A stretch of 64,000 nt of DNA. Source: Gemmatimonas phototrophica (GTDB lineage: Bacteria > Gemmatimonadota > Gemmatimonadetes > Gemmatimonadales > Gemmatimonadaceae). Shown here piece after piece: positions 20,074-28,795 of this stretch; position 1 is the stretch's first letter; the number at the start of each line of letters is the position of its first letter. The stretch covers positions 1,922,001 to 1,986,000 of the forward strand of contig NZ_CP011454.1 in NCBI RefSeq assembly GCF_000695095.2, read 5' to 3'. The notes below the pieces were generated by a model, which saw only the letters and a list, made by a program, of their open reading frames with translations, did not search any database and was not told where the DNA came from. A program made the translations under genes and the position numbers.

Positions 20074-21726
20074 GTGACTCAGGCTGACGCCCTGCGTGCC
20101 GAACTGGCGCGCGCGGCGCGCACTCTTGGTGCGCCCGACGACGTGTCCCCCATTCTCGAGCGGCCGCGTGATCCGTCGTTCGGCGACTGGGCCACCAACC
20201 TCGCCATGACCCTCGCCAAGCCGCTCGGCAAGAAGCCGCGCGACATTGCCGAGGCGCTCATCGCCGCACTCGATATGCCGAGCGTCGGCATTGTGTCGGC
20301 GGAGATCGCCGGCCCAGGCTTCGTCAACATCCGCCTCGACGCCGGCTTCCAGGCGCGCGGACTGCTGGCCATCCTCGCTGCCCCCGAACAGTGGGGGCGA
20401 TTCGATGTCGGACGCGGCGAACGGGTGTGCGTGGAGTTTGTCTCCGCCAATCCCACCGGCCCGCTGCACGTAGGACATGGGCGCCAGGCCGCACTCGGCG
20501 ATGCGATCAGCACATTGCTGGAATGGACCGGGTGGGCTGTTGACCGCGAGTTCTACTACAACGACGCCGGCGTACAGATCGCCAATCTGGCCAAGAGCAC
20601 GCAAGCGCGCGTCCGCGAGTTGGCGGGCCAGCCGCTGGTCATTCCCGAAGGCGGTTATCACGGCGAGTACATTCGCGAAATTGCCGAACGCTATGTGCAG
20701 GCGCATCCGCACGATGCGGCCGGCAATGATCTTGAGGCCTTGCGCATGTTCGCCGTGGCCGCCCTCCGGCACGAGCAGGATCTCGACCTGCAAGCCTTCG
20801 GCGTCAAGTTCGATACGTACTATCTCGAAAGTTCACTGTACACCGACGGCCTGGTGGACAAGACCGTCGAATCCCTGAAGCAGTCGGGATACACCTACGA
20901 GGAAGACGGCGCCCTGTTCCTGCGCACCACCGACTTCGGTGATGACAAGGACCGCGTCATGAAGAAGAGCGCCGCCAAGGGCGGCGATTACACCTACTTC
21001 GTGCCCGACGTGGCGTACCACGTGACCAAGTGGGAGCGCGGCTACCATCGCGCCATCAACGTGCAGGGGGCCGACCACCACAGCACGACCACGCGTGTAC
21101 GCGCGGGGTTGCAGGCGCTCAAGGTGGGGATCCCCGAAGGATATCCCGACTACGTGTTGCACCAGATGGTGACCGTCATGCGCGGCGGCGAAGAGGTGAA
21201 AATCTCCAAGCGTGCCGGTTCGTATGTCACCGTGCGCGATCTGATTGACGAAGTGGGGCGTGATGCCGTGCGCTATTTCTACCTCATGCGCAAGGGCGAC
21301 TCGCAGTTGGTGTTTGACGTCGATCTGGCGCGGAGTCAGTCGGAAGAAAATCCGGTGTACTACGTGCAAATGGCGCACGCTCGCATGTGCGGCATCTTCC
21401 GCGTTGGCGAAATCGACGCCACGACCGTGACGGGCACCGGCGTGGATCTGGGCGTGCTCAGCGAGCCCGCCGAACAGGAGCTGGTGAAGCAGCTGCTCGA
21501 CTTTCCGGCGATGGTGAAGGGCGCCGCCGATACGCTGGAGCCGCACCGCATTGCCGGCTGGTTGCTGGAAACCGCCCGCGCGGGGCACACCTGGTACCAC
21601 AAGCATCACGTCCTCGGGGAACCCGAGGCCATCACGCAGGCGCGCCTGGTACTCGCGCGCGCCACGCAGCTCGGCATCGCCGCCGGCCTGCGCATTCTCG
21701 GACTGTCGGCGCCGGAGCGCATGTGA
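20074..21726 (+). CDS. argS: Arginyl-tRNA synthetase
   Basis: This 550-residue class I synthetase charges tRNA-Arg. It has the N-terminal Add1-type domain, the HIGH motif as H132-V-G-H135 in NPTGPLHVGHGRQA, a KMSKS-equivalent K376-I-S-K-R, and the C-terminal anticodon-binding helical domain starting near SEENPVYYVQMAHAR. The GTG start at 20074 gives the expected N-terminus. Its stop overlaps the next gene as GTGA, opening a long translationally coupled gene run. Confidence 0.96.
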   Translation: MTQADALRAELARAARTLGAPDDVSPILERPRDPSFGDWATNLAMTLAKPLGKKPRDIAEALIAALDMPSVGIVSAEIAGPGFVNIRLDAGFQARGLLAILAAPEQWGRFDVGRGERVCVEFVSANPTGPLHVGHGRQAALGDAISTLLEWTGWAVDREFYYNDAGVQIANLAKSTQARVRELAGQPLVIPEGGYHGEYIREIAERYVQAHPHDAAGNDLEALRMFAVAALRHEQDLDLQAFGVKFDTYYLESSLYTDGLVDKTVESLKQSGYTYEEDGALFLRTTDFGDDKDRVMKKSAAKGGDYTYFVPDVAYHVTKWERGYHRAINVQGADHHSTTTRVRAGLQALKVGIPEGYPDYVLHQMVTVMRGGEEVKISKRAGSYVTVRDLIDEVGRDAVRYFYLMRKGDSQLVFDVDLARSQSEENPVYYVQMAHARMCGIFRVGEIDATTVTGTGVDLGVLSEPAEQELVKQLLDFPAMVKGAADTLEPHRIAGWLLETARAGHTWYHKHHVLGEPEAITQARLVLARATQLGIAAGLRILGLSAPERM

Positions 21727-22667
21727 GTTCTGCCTTCAACACCATCAAGAATCCCGTCCTCGTCGTGGGCTCGGTGGCCCTCGACTCGGTCGAGACGCCG
21801 TTCGGCAAAGCCGACGAAGTCCTGGGCGGTTCTGGCACGTTCTTCTCGTCCTCGGCGTCGCACTTCACCCCGGTGCAGTTGGTTGGCGTGGTGGGGGACG
21901 ACTATCCCGTGGAGAAGCTCGAGCCGCTGGCCGCGCGCGGCGTTGATCTCGCCGGCCTCGAAAAGGTGAGTGGCTCCAGCTTCCGCTGGCGAGGCCGCTA
22001 TCGGCACGACCTCAACTCGGCGGAAACTCTCGAGACGCACCTCGGCGTGTTCTCGCACTTCCGGCCAAACATTCCCGAGCAGTTCCGCAACGCCCCGTTT
22101 GTGTTTCTGGCCAACATCGATCCGCGGCTGCAGCTGCAGGTCCTCGAACAGGTCAAGAAGCCGCGTCTGGTGGCCTGCGACACGATGAACTTCTGGATCG
22201 AGTCGCGCCGCCCCGAACTGGTGGAGTTGCTCGGTCATGTCGACCTCATCACGCTCAATGATGCCGAAGCGCGCCAGCTCACCGAGCACACCAATCTGGT
22301 GAAGGCCGCGCGCTGGATCATGGACAAGGGCCCCAAGTTCGTGCTCATCAAGAAGGGCGAGCACGGTGCCTTCATGTTCACGCGCGACAGCATCTTCTTT
22401 GCGCCGGCGTATCCGCTGGAGAACGTGTTCGATCCCACCGGTGCTGGTGACTCGTTTGCCGGTGGCTTCATTGGCTACCTCGCCGCAACCGGCGACCTGA
22501 GCGAGAGCAACATGCGCCGCGCCGTCGTGGTGGGGTCGGCCATGGGATCGTTTGCCGTGGAGAAGTTCTCCAACCAGCGGTTGCTCGAAATCACCCGTGC
22601 CGACATTGACGCGCGTGTGCAGGAGTTCCGGCAGTTGGTGGCGTTTGACGCGGAGATCGGCGAATGA
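21723..22667 (+). CDS. PfkB-family carbohydrate/nucleoside kinase
   Basis: This 314-residue ribokinase-fold kinase has the signature DPTGAGDSFAGGF with the catalytic base D243, the N-terminal GSVALDSVETPFG segment, and TLNDAEARQLT. The substrate cannot be read from sequence; the short form with a TPFGKADEVLGGSG start suggests an inosine/ribokinase-like member rather than phosphofructokinase. The frame is open further upstream inside argS; GTG 21723 overlaps the argS stop by 4 nt and fits the local overlap style. It is also coupled by ATGA to purM. Confidence 0.88.
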   Translation: MSSAFNTIKNPVLVVGSVALDSVETPFGKADEVLGGSGTFFSSSASHFTPVQLVGVVGDDYPVEKLEPLAARGVDLAGLEKVSGSSFRWRGRYRHDLNSAETLETHLGVFSHFRPNIPEQFRNAPFVFLANIDPRLQLQVLEQVKKPRLVACDTMNFWIESRRPELVELLGHVDLITLNDAEARQLTEHTNLVKAARWIMDKGPKFVLIKKGEHGAFMFTRDSIFFAPAYPLENVFDPTGAGDSFAGGFIGYLAATGDLSESNMRRAVVVGSAMGSFAVEKFSNQRLLEITRADIDARVQEFRQLVAFDAEIGE

Positions 22668-23707
22668 CCGGGGCACCGCTGGACTACCGCAGCGCCGGCG
22701 TGGACATCGACGCCGCCGACGACGCGAAAAATCGTTTGGCTAAGCTCGTGCAGAGTACCATGACGTCGGGGGCGCGTGGCGCCTTTGGCGGCTTTGGCGG
22801 CATGTTCCGCGTGCCCGAGGGGTACCGCGCACCGTTGCTCGTGGCCAGTGCCGATGGGGTGGGCACCAAGATCAAGATTGCCATCGAAGCTGGTCGCCAC
22901 GATACCATTGGCCATTGCCTCGTGAATCACTGCACGAACGATATTCTCGTGCAGGGCGCCATCCCGCTCTACTTCCTCGACTACGTGGCGTTCGGCAAGC
23001 TTGAGCCGCCCGTAGTGGAAGGCGTGGTGGCAGGTGTCGCTGCCGGCTGTCGCGAGAACGAATGCGCGCTCATCGGCGGTGAGACCGCCGAGATGCCCGG
23101 TGTGTATACGCCCCCCGATTACGATCTGGCCGGCTTCATTACCGGCATCGTGGAAGAAGACGCCGTCCTGGGCAGTGCCCGTGTGCAGAACGGCGATGTG
23201 CTGGTGGCGCTCGCCGGTGATGGGCTGCACACCAACGGGTATTCGTTGGCTCGCCGCATCATCAGCGATCGGCTCAAGCTGGGGGTGCACGACCTGTTCC
23301 CGGGCGCGAATGGCGCGAGCGTGGCCGATGTCATGCTCAAGGTGCACCGCTCGTATCTGCAGTGCCTCAAGCCGGTGCTCGGGCACATTCACGCCATGGC
23401 GCACATCACCGGCGGCGGACTGCCCGGCAATCTCAACCGGGCGTTGCCTGAAACACTTGATGCCAGCGTGGACACGTCCACGTGGACCATCCCCAATGAG
23501 TTCAGTGTACTCGCGGAGGCGGGGCAGGTGGCCTCGCTCGAGATGTTCCGCGCGTTCAACATGGGGGTGGGTATGGTGGTCATCGTGCCAAAGGAAAACG
23601 TGTCACACATCACGTCGCGCGCTGCGGCGTGCGGCATTGCGGCGTGGGAGCTTGGCGCGGTCGTGCCGGGTAGTGGCCGTGTGCGCCTCGACGGGCAGGT
23701 GACATGA
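22664..23707 (+). CDS. purM: Phosphoribosylformylglycinamidine cyclo-ligase (AIR synthetase)
   Basis: This 347-residue enzyme forms aminoimidazole ribotide from FGAM and ATP in purine synthesis. Diagnostic segments are DYRSAGVDIDA, ADGVGTKIKIA, VNHCTNDILVQGA, GGETAEMPGVY and LAGDGLHTNGYSLAR. It overlaps its neighbours by 4 nt on both sides. No other pur gene is adjacent; the coupling to riboflavin genes downstream may reflect that GTP feeds that pathway (inference). Confidence 0.96.
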   Translation: MTGAPLDYRSAGVDIDAADDAKNRLAKLVQSTMTSGARGAFGGFGGMFRVPEGYRAPLLVASADGVGTKIKIAIEAGRHDTIGHCLVNHCTNDILVQGAIPLYFLDYVAFGKLEPPVVEGVVAGVAAGCRENECALIGGETAEMPGVYTPPDYDLAGFITGIVEEDAVLGSARVQNGDVLVALAGDGLHTNGYSLARRIISDRLKLGVHDLFPGANGASVADVMLKVHRSYLQCLKPVLGHIHAMAHITGGGLPGNLNRALPETLDASVDTSTWTIPNEFSVLAEAGQVASLEMFRAFNMGVGMVVIVPKENVSHITSRAAACGIAAWELGAVVPGSGRVRLDGQVT

Positions 23708-24735
23708 GGTTCGGCGTGCGAGGCATCGGCGCCGCCGCGCTAGTCGCTACCTCGGTGGCGACACCGCCTGCCCGAGAGCTTGCCGCGCAGACCACAGCGG
23801 GTTCCTGCTCCGTCACTGTTGCCGGATTCAACACGTTCTCCGGACCGGATGCGTGCACTAAGGCCCGCGATCTTTTCGCCTTCATCATGCCGCAGGCGGG
23901 TGTAGCACTGTCCGGTGGTAATCCCGTCCTGGGAGAAGGCGGCACCATGGGCGGCTGGGGCAAGCGCGCCATCTCGCTTCGCGTGACGGCCGTCGATGGG
24001 CAACTGCCCAATAACGCCGTCCCCATTTCGCTGAGCGGCTCGGCCGTTTCGTCAAATTTCGGGGCAACACGGGCGCCCGTGCCGGTACCGTCGGTTGACG
24101 CAGCTATTGGCCTATTCGCCGGTATTCCCGCTGGCCTCACCAACGTGGGCGGTGTCGATCTCCTTCTCGGCGCCACGTACTTGCCCAAAGTCGACGAAGA
24201 GGAGTTCTCCATCGCGCCGCAAACGTCCAGCTTTGCGCTGTCGTACGGCGTGCGGGTGGGGGCGTTGCAGGAGTCCTCGCTCGTTCCCGGCGTGAGTGTC
24301 AGTTATATGCGCCGCAAATTGCCCACGGTGTCGTTAGGCTATGCCTCCAGCAACGACACCATCAGCGTACGCAATCTGGCCGCCACGTCCAACAGTCTTC
24401 GCATTGTGGCCAGCAAGCGCGTCGCCATCTTCGGGCTGGCCGCGGGCGTGGGTCGCGACCAGTTGGAGAACACTGCGGGGGTCGAAGCCGTGGTCAACGA
24501 AACTGTGCTCGGCGTACCGCAGCGTGGACAGGTAACGCTGAACGCGCTTCGCCAAACGACAACGCGCAATACGGCGTTCGTGAACGCCAGCGTGGGCCTG
24601 CTCCTTGCGCGTCTGGTCGGTGAAATCGGGTGGGCGGCCGCCGGCGACAGTGATCCCACCACCAACACCTTCGATGGCCGTGCCGCCAACGCAGGGTATC
24701 GGTACGGTTCACTTGGCGTCACTGTTCGATTCTGA
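23704..24735 (+). CDS. Exported beta-barrel-like protein of unknown function
   Basis: This 343-residue protein has a signal peptide ending near ELAAQ (residue 28). The mature chain alternates short hydrophobic strands and polar turns (GVDLLLGATYLP, SFALSYGVRVGAL, VSVSYMRRKLPTVSLGY) and ends in SLGVTVRF, with the terminal phenylalanine typical of BAM-assembled outer-membrane barrels. I do not recognise the family. It starts 4 nt inside purM and overlaps the likely ribD start, an odd place for an envelope gene. Confidence 0.7.
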   Translation: MRFGVRGIGAAALVATSVATPPARELAAQTTAGSCSVTVAGFNTFSGPDACTKARDLFAFIMPQAGVALSGGNPVLGEGGTMGGWGKRAISLRVTAVDGQLPNNAVPISLSGSAVSSNFGATRAPVPVPSVDAAIGLFAGIPAGLTNVGGVDLLLGATYLPKVDEEEFSIAPQTSSFALSYGVRVGALQESSLVPGVSVSYMRRKLPTVSLGYASSNDTISVRNLAATSNSLRIVASKRVAIFGLAAGVGRDQLENTAGVEAVVNETVLGVPQRGQVTLNALRQTTTRNTAFVNASVGLLLARLVGEIGWAAAGDSDPTTNTFDGRAANAGYRYGSLGVTVRF

Positions 24736-25873
24736 TCGGTCGCCATCTGGCGATCAACCGCCGCACTCCGAGGCGCACGCGCCGGGCACCACGCCCGACG
24801 ACGTGCGCTTCATGCGTCAGGCCTTGAGCCTCGCCGATCGTGGGGCGGGGCAGGTCGCCCCCAATCCGCTCGTCGGGGCCGTCATCGTGCGCAATGGCAC
24901 GGTGATCGGCGAAGGGTGGCACCAGCGCTACGGCGGTCCTCACGCCGAGGTGCACGCGCTTCGCATGGCGGGCGATAAAGCGCGCGGGGCTACCGCGTAT
25001 GTCAGCCTCGAGCCCTGCAATCACTTGGGGCAAACCGGGCCGTGCACGGAGGCCTTGGTGGCCGCCGGCATTACGCGGGTCGTGTGCGCCACGAGGGACC
25101 CCAATCCCAAAGCGGCCGGTGGCATCGAGCGGCTGCGGGCGGCGGGAATCGAGGTGCTGTCGGGAGTCTGCGAAGCCGACGCGCTGTTGCAGAACGCCCC
25201 GTTCTTCCACAGCGCCCGTGGAGCCCTATTGCCCTTTGTCACCCTCAAGCTGGCCCTCTCCCTCGACGGGGCCATTGTGGGCGCGTCGCGTCGCCGTGCC
25301 TGGCTGACCGGGCCCGAGGCGCAGACGGCCGTGCATGCCCTGCGGGCGTCAGCCGACGCCGTGGCCGTAGGCATTGGCACCGCGCTGGCGGATAACCCCG
25401 CCCTGACGGTCCGGCTGGCCCAGGCCCCCCGGGTGGCCCCCGTACGCGTCGTCTTTGACCGCCAGGCACGGCTCCCCGCGACGGGTACGCTGGTGCAGAC
25501 GGCCCGCGAGACGCCCGTGTATGTCTTGGCCGCCCCCGACGCCCCAGCGGCTCGCACCGACGGCCTCCGCGACGCCGGTGTAACGGTACTGCATGCCGCC
25601 GATCTCTCCGCCGGGCTCCAGGCGCTGGGGGCGCAGGGCGTCCGACATCTGTTGGTGGAAGGAGGCGCCCAAATCGCCTCGGCGCTCATGGCCGCCGGTC
25701 TCGTACACCACCTGATTATCTTTCAAGCTCCGGTCATTCTGGGGGCAGGGGCTGTTCCGGCCTTTGCCGCACTCCCGGGGCAGGACGCCGATACGGCGCC
25801 CCGCCTGCGCGTGCTCGAGCGCCGTGGATACGGCGCCGATCTGATGACCCGTTACGCTGTTTCCGGAGACTGA
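24713..25873 (+). CDS. ribD: Riboflavin biosynthesis deaminase/reductase RibD
   Basis: This bifunctional enzyme of about 386 residues performs the second and third steps from GTP to riboflavin. The deaminase zinc site is H77-A-E79 with C102 and C111 (PCNHLGQTGPC); the reductase half follows with LKLALSLDGAIVG and a late LLVEGGAQIASAL. The start is uncertain. TTG 24713 keeps a G/C-third-position coding pattern upstream of the conserved VRFMRQAL, while GTG 24803 or ATG 24812 would trim that leader. The chosen start overlaps the barrel gene by 23 nt. Confidence 0.92.
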   Translation: MASLFDSDRSPSGDQPPHSEAHAPGTTPDDVRFMRQALSLADRGAGQVAPNPLVGAVIVRNGTVIGEGWHQRYGGPHAEVHALRMAGDKARGATAYVSLEPCNHLGQTGPCTEALVAAGITRVVCATRDPNPKAAGGIERLRAAGIEVLSGVCEADALLQNAPFFHSARGALLPFVTLKLALSLDGAIVGASRRRAWLTGPEAQTAVHALRASADAVAVGIGTALADNPALTVRLAQAPRVAPVRVVFDRQARLPATGTLVQTARETPVYVLAAPDAPAARTDGLRDAGVTVLHAADLSAGLQALGAQGVRHLLVEGGAQIASALMAAGLVHHLIIFQAPVILGAGAVPAFAALPGQDADTAPRLRVLERRGYGADLMTRYAVSGD

Positions 25874-25880
25874 AGACAGG

Positions 25881-26531
25881 ATGTTTACGGGGCTTGTAGA
25901 CGACGTTGGGCTCATTGAGCACGTCGCCGACACGCCGGCCGGGCGCGAATTGCGCATCGTCAGCCGGTATACCGACCTTGCAGACGGCGAGAGCATCGCC
26001 GTCAACGGGGCCTGTCTCACGGTACGTGAACACGGGATCTCCGCCAGTGGTCGCGGCTGGTTTACCGTGGCCGCGATCGTAACCACCCTGGGGCGCACCA
26101 CCATCGGCGACTGGGAAACGGGCGGCACGGTGAATCTTGAACGCGCCATGAAGCTCGGCGACCGGCTGGGGGGGCACTTGGTGCTCGGACACGTGGATGG
26201 ACTTGGCCGCGTGCTCGATACCCGCGACGAAGGCGACGCCTGGCTCATCGATCTGGAATTGCCGGCGTCCATGCGCCCCCTGCTGGTGGACAAGGGCTCC
26301 ATCGCGGTGAATGGCGTGAGCCTCACCGTGAATGAGCTGCTCCCCACGGGAGTGCAGCTGTCCATTATCGAATACACCAAACAGCACACTACGCTGGGCC
26401 TGCTGGCGGCCGGCGCGAATGTGCATGTAGAAGCCGATGTGCTGGCCAAGCATATCGAACGACTGCTGATGCCCTATCTGCGCGCGACCGACGCGCCTAC
26501 ACTGGCCGCAGCACTGACGGAGTTGAAGTGA
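25881..26531 (+). CDS. ribE: Riboflavin synthase alpha chain
   Basis: This 216-residue enzyme dismutates two molecules of dimethyl-ribityllumazine to riboflavin. The duplicated beta-barrel shows MFTGLVDDVGLIEHV in the first half and LGGHLVLGHVDGLG in the second, with SIAVNGACLTV and SIAVNGVSLTVNEL as the matching pairs. A ribosome-binding AGGATG context precedes the ATG. It overlaps ribBA (TGATG) and lies in a contiguous rib cluster. Confidence 0.95.
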   Translation: MFTGLVDDVGLIEHVADTPAGRELRIVSRYTDLADGESIAVNGACLTVREHGISASGRGWFTVAAIVTTLGRTTIGDWETGGTVNLERAMKLGDRLGGHLVLGHVDGLGRVLDTRDEGDAWLIDLELPASMRPLLVDKGSIAVNGVSLTVNELLPTGVQLSIIEYTKQHTTLGLLAAGANVHVEADVLAKHIERLLMPYLRATDAPTLAAALTELK

Positions 26532-27778
26532 TGACGCAGGATACGGAACCCACTGGCACTGCGCAGGACGCCGAGCCGGTTTTTGGCACGGTCGAACAGG
26601 CCCTTGCCGATATTGCCGCCGGAAAGTTTGTCGTGGTGGCCGACGACGAAGATCGCGAAAACGAGGGAGACCTCGTCTGCGGTGCGGAGCTCGTCACGCC
26701 GGAAATGGTCAACTTCATGCTCGAAGCCAAAGGCATGATTTGCCTTTCCATGACCAACGAGTTGGCGGACCGGCTGGGCCTCGAAATGCAGGTGGATCAC
26801 AACACCGAGGCCATGTCCACCGCCTTCACGGTGAGCATTGATGCCGCGGCCAAGTACGGCGTCACCACCGGCATCAGTGCCAGCGATCGGGCCACCACCA
26901 TTCGCGTGGCCGTCGCTGCCGGCGCCACGCGCGCGGACCTGCGGGTACCTGGCCACATTCACCCTCTGCGCGCCCGCAACGGCGGCGTGCTGCAGCGGGT
27001 AGGCCACACCGAAGCGGCCGTCGATATTGCGCGACTCGCCGGCCTGCAGCCGGCCGGCGTGATCTGTGAAATCCTCAACAAGGATGGCACGACCGCGCGT
27101 CGCCCGCAGCTCGAGGTGTTCGCCAAGGAACACGGCCTCACCTTCATCACCATCGCGCAGCTGGTGGCCTATCGACTGCAGCACGAACGACTCGTGCATC
27201 GCATGGCCGACGCGCGCCTCCCCACCAATTACGGGGACTGGCGCATTGTGGGCTACAAGAACGACGTTGACCACCGGGAACACATCGCCATCGCCTACGG
27301 CGATGTAACCGATGGCGAAGACGTGCTGGTGCGCATGCACAGCAAATGTCTCACCGGCGACGTGTTCCATTCCCGCCGCTGCGACTGCGGCTGGCAGCTG
27401 GAAACCGCCATGCAGATGATCCAGGCCGAGGGGCGCGGCGTCATCGTGTATCTCGATCAGGAAGGACGCGGCATCGGTCTGCTCAACAAGATCAAGGCCT
27501 ACGAACTGCAGGACACCGGCGCCGACACCGTCGAAGCCAATGAACAACTCGGCTTCAAACCCGATCTTCGCAATTACGGCATTGGCGCGCAAATTCTGCT
27601 CGATCTGGGCGTGCGCTCCATTCGGATTCTGACCAATAACCCGCGCAAGCTCGTGGGGCTCGACGGCTACGGTCTCGTGCTCAAGGATCGTGTGCGTATC
27701 GAGGCACCGTCCACCAGTGAGAACGCTTCCTATCTTGAAACCAAGCGCACCAAGCTTGGACACCTCTTCGCCGTCTGA
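26531..27778 (+). CDS. ribBA: 3,4-dihydroxy-2-butanone-4-phosphate synthase/GTP cyclohydrolase II
   Basis: This 415-residue fusion provides both early branches of riboflavin synthesis. The RibB part has the acidic loop D38-D-E-D-R-E-N-E and GHIHPLRAR. The RibA part has zinc cysteines C273, C284 and C286 in CLTGDVFHSRRCDC and the YLDQEGRGIGL loop. ATG 26531 overlaps the riboflavin synthase stop as TGATG; a GTG one codon earlier is also possible. Both halves look catalytically complete. Confidence 0.96.
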   Translation: MTQDTEPTGTAQDAEPVFGTVEQALADIAAGKFVVVADDEDRENEGDLVCGAELVTPEMVNFMLEAKGMICLSMTNELADRLGLEMQVDHNTEAMSTAFTVSIDAAAKYGVTTGISASDRATTIRVAVAAGATRADLRVPGHIHPLRARNGGVLQRVGHTEAAVDIARLAGLQPAGVICEILNKDGTTARRPQLEVFAKEHGLTFITIAQLVAYRLQHERLVHRMADARLPTNYGDWRIVGYKNDVDHREHIAIAYGDVTDGEDVLVRMHSKCLTGDVFHSRRCDCGWQLETAMQMIQAEGRGVIVYLDQEGRGIGLLNKIKAYELQDTGADTVEANEQLGFKPDLRNYGIGAQILLDLGVRSIRILTNNPRKLVGLDGYGLVLKDRVRIEAPSTSENASYLETKRTKLGHLFAV

Positions 27779-27785
27779 GATCGCC

Positions 27786-28283
27786 GTGGCTGAATTCAAT
27801 GGGGATCCCCGCGGGGAAGGCCGACGCATCGTGGTCGTGGCCAGTCGCTTCAACGAAAGCATCACGGTGCCCCTGGCCGAAGGTGCGGTAAGCACGTTGG
27901 TCGAGAAAGGCGTTCGCTTCGAGGACATCGATGTGCTCTGGGTGCCGGGCGCGTGGGAATTGCCCGTGGCGGTGCGCCGTGCGCTGGCCTCCGAGAAGTA
28001 CGACGCGGCCGTGGTGGTGGGCGCGGTCATTCGCGGTGGCACGCCGCACTTTGAGTTTGTGGCCGGGGAAACGGCACGCGGCCTCATGGAGGCCTCTCGC
28101 GACTTCGAAGCGCCGGTCACGCTCGGACTGCTGACGACGGATACCATGGAGCAGGCCGAGGAACGGGCCGGCGGTGCGCATGGCAACAAGGGCGTTGATG
28201 CGGCGCTGGCGGCACTCGAAGTGCTCGACCTGTTCGACCGTGCCTTTGCCGACGACCGCTTCGGCGAGGATGACGACGCATGA
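27786..28283 (+). CDS. ribH: 6,7-dimethyl-8-ribityllumazine synthase
   Basis: This 165-residue subunit of the icosahedral-type lumazine synthase condenses the pyrimidine and butanone phosphate intermediates. Hallmarks are VVASRFNESIT, VPGAWELPVAV, VVGAVIRGGTPHFEFV and GLLTTDTMEQAEERAGG. GTG 27786 was chosen because the open frame upstream runs inside ribBA. It completes the rib set needed from GTP to riboflavin, apart from the unlinked phosphatase. It overlaps nusB by 4 nt. Confidence 0.95.
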   Translation: MAEFNGDPRGEGRRIVVVASRFNESITVPLAEGAVSTLVEKGVRFEDIDVLWVPGAWELPVAVRRALASEKYDAAVVVGAVIRGGTPHFEFVAGETARGLMEASRDFEAPVTLGLLTTDTMEQAEERAGGAHGNKGVDAALAALEVLDLFDRAFADDRFGEDDDA

Positions 28284-28795
28284 GCAACCTTCGCGACGAA
28301 GCGTTCTGGGATGGTCCTTCGCAGGAGCCATTGCTCCCCAGGCAGGGAAAGCGCACGCGTGGCAAGCCAACCACGAAGGCCGAGCGGGTCGAAACGCGCG
28401 GGCGCGCGCGGGCGCTGCAGGCCTTGTATGCGGCGGATGTGCGTGGCGATCAGACGGAGCTGCGTCGTATTGCCACCACCGTGTTCGACGACCTCGCCAT
28501 CGATCCTGACGAGCGGACGTTTGCGTCTCGCATTGTGGCCACGGTGGCCGATCGCGGCGGAGAGCTCGATGCGGCGCTCGCCGAAGTCACGAACAACTGG
28601 CGCCTCGAACGGCTCGGTGCCATCGAACGCAGCGTCCTGCGTCTTGCGGCCGCGGAACTCGCCCGCAACGAAGCACCGGTCAAGGTGGTGCTGCAGGAGG
28701 CGGTGCACCTCGCGGAACGCTATGGCACCGAACGCAGTGCACGCTTCGTGAACGGCGTGCTCGACGCCTACGCCCGCAAGCTCGGCAAGCTGTGA
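28280..28795 (+). CDS. nusB: Transcription antitermination factor NusB
   Basis: This 171-residue all-helical protein supports rRNA antitermination together with NusE. Recognisable segments are TRGRARALQALYAADV near the start and the C-terminal NEAPVKVVLQEAVHLAERYGTERSARFVNGVLDAYA. The ribH-nusB junction is a widely conserved bacterial arrangement. About 35 extra basic residues precede the core. Its stop overlaps the next GTG start. Confidence 0.94.
   Translation: MSNLRDEAFWDGPSQEPLLPRQGKRTRGKPTTKAERVETRGRARALQALYAADVRGDQTELRRIATTVFDDLAIDPDERTFASRIVATVADRGGELDAALAEVTNNWRLERLGAIERSVLRLAAAELARNEAPVKVVLQEAVHLAERYGTERSARFVNGVLDAYARKLGKL

Noticed and set aside
24600-24812. Possible FMN riboswitch before ribD
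   Set aside because: The region is coding for the barrel gene and the RibD N-terminus, and no RFN element core is visible.
26474-28708. A 744-codon minus-strand open frame
   Set aside because: It mirrors ribBA, ribH and nusB, all of which have complete active-site motifs on the plus strand.
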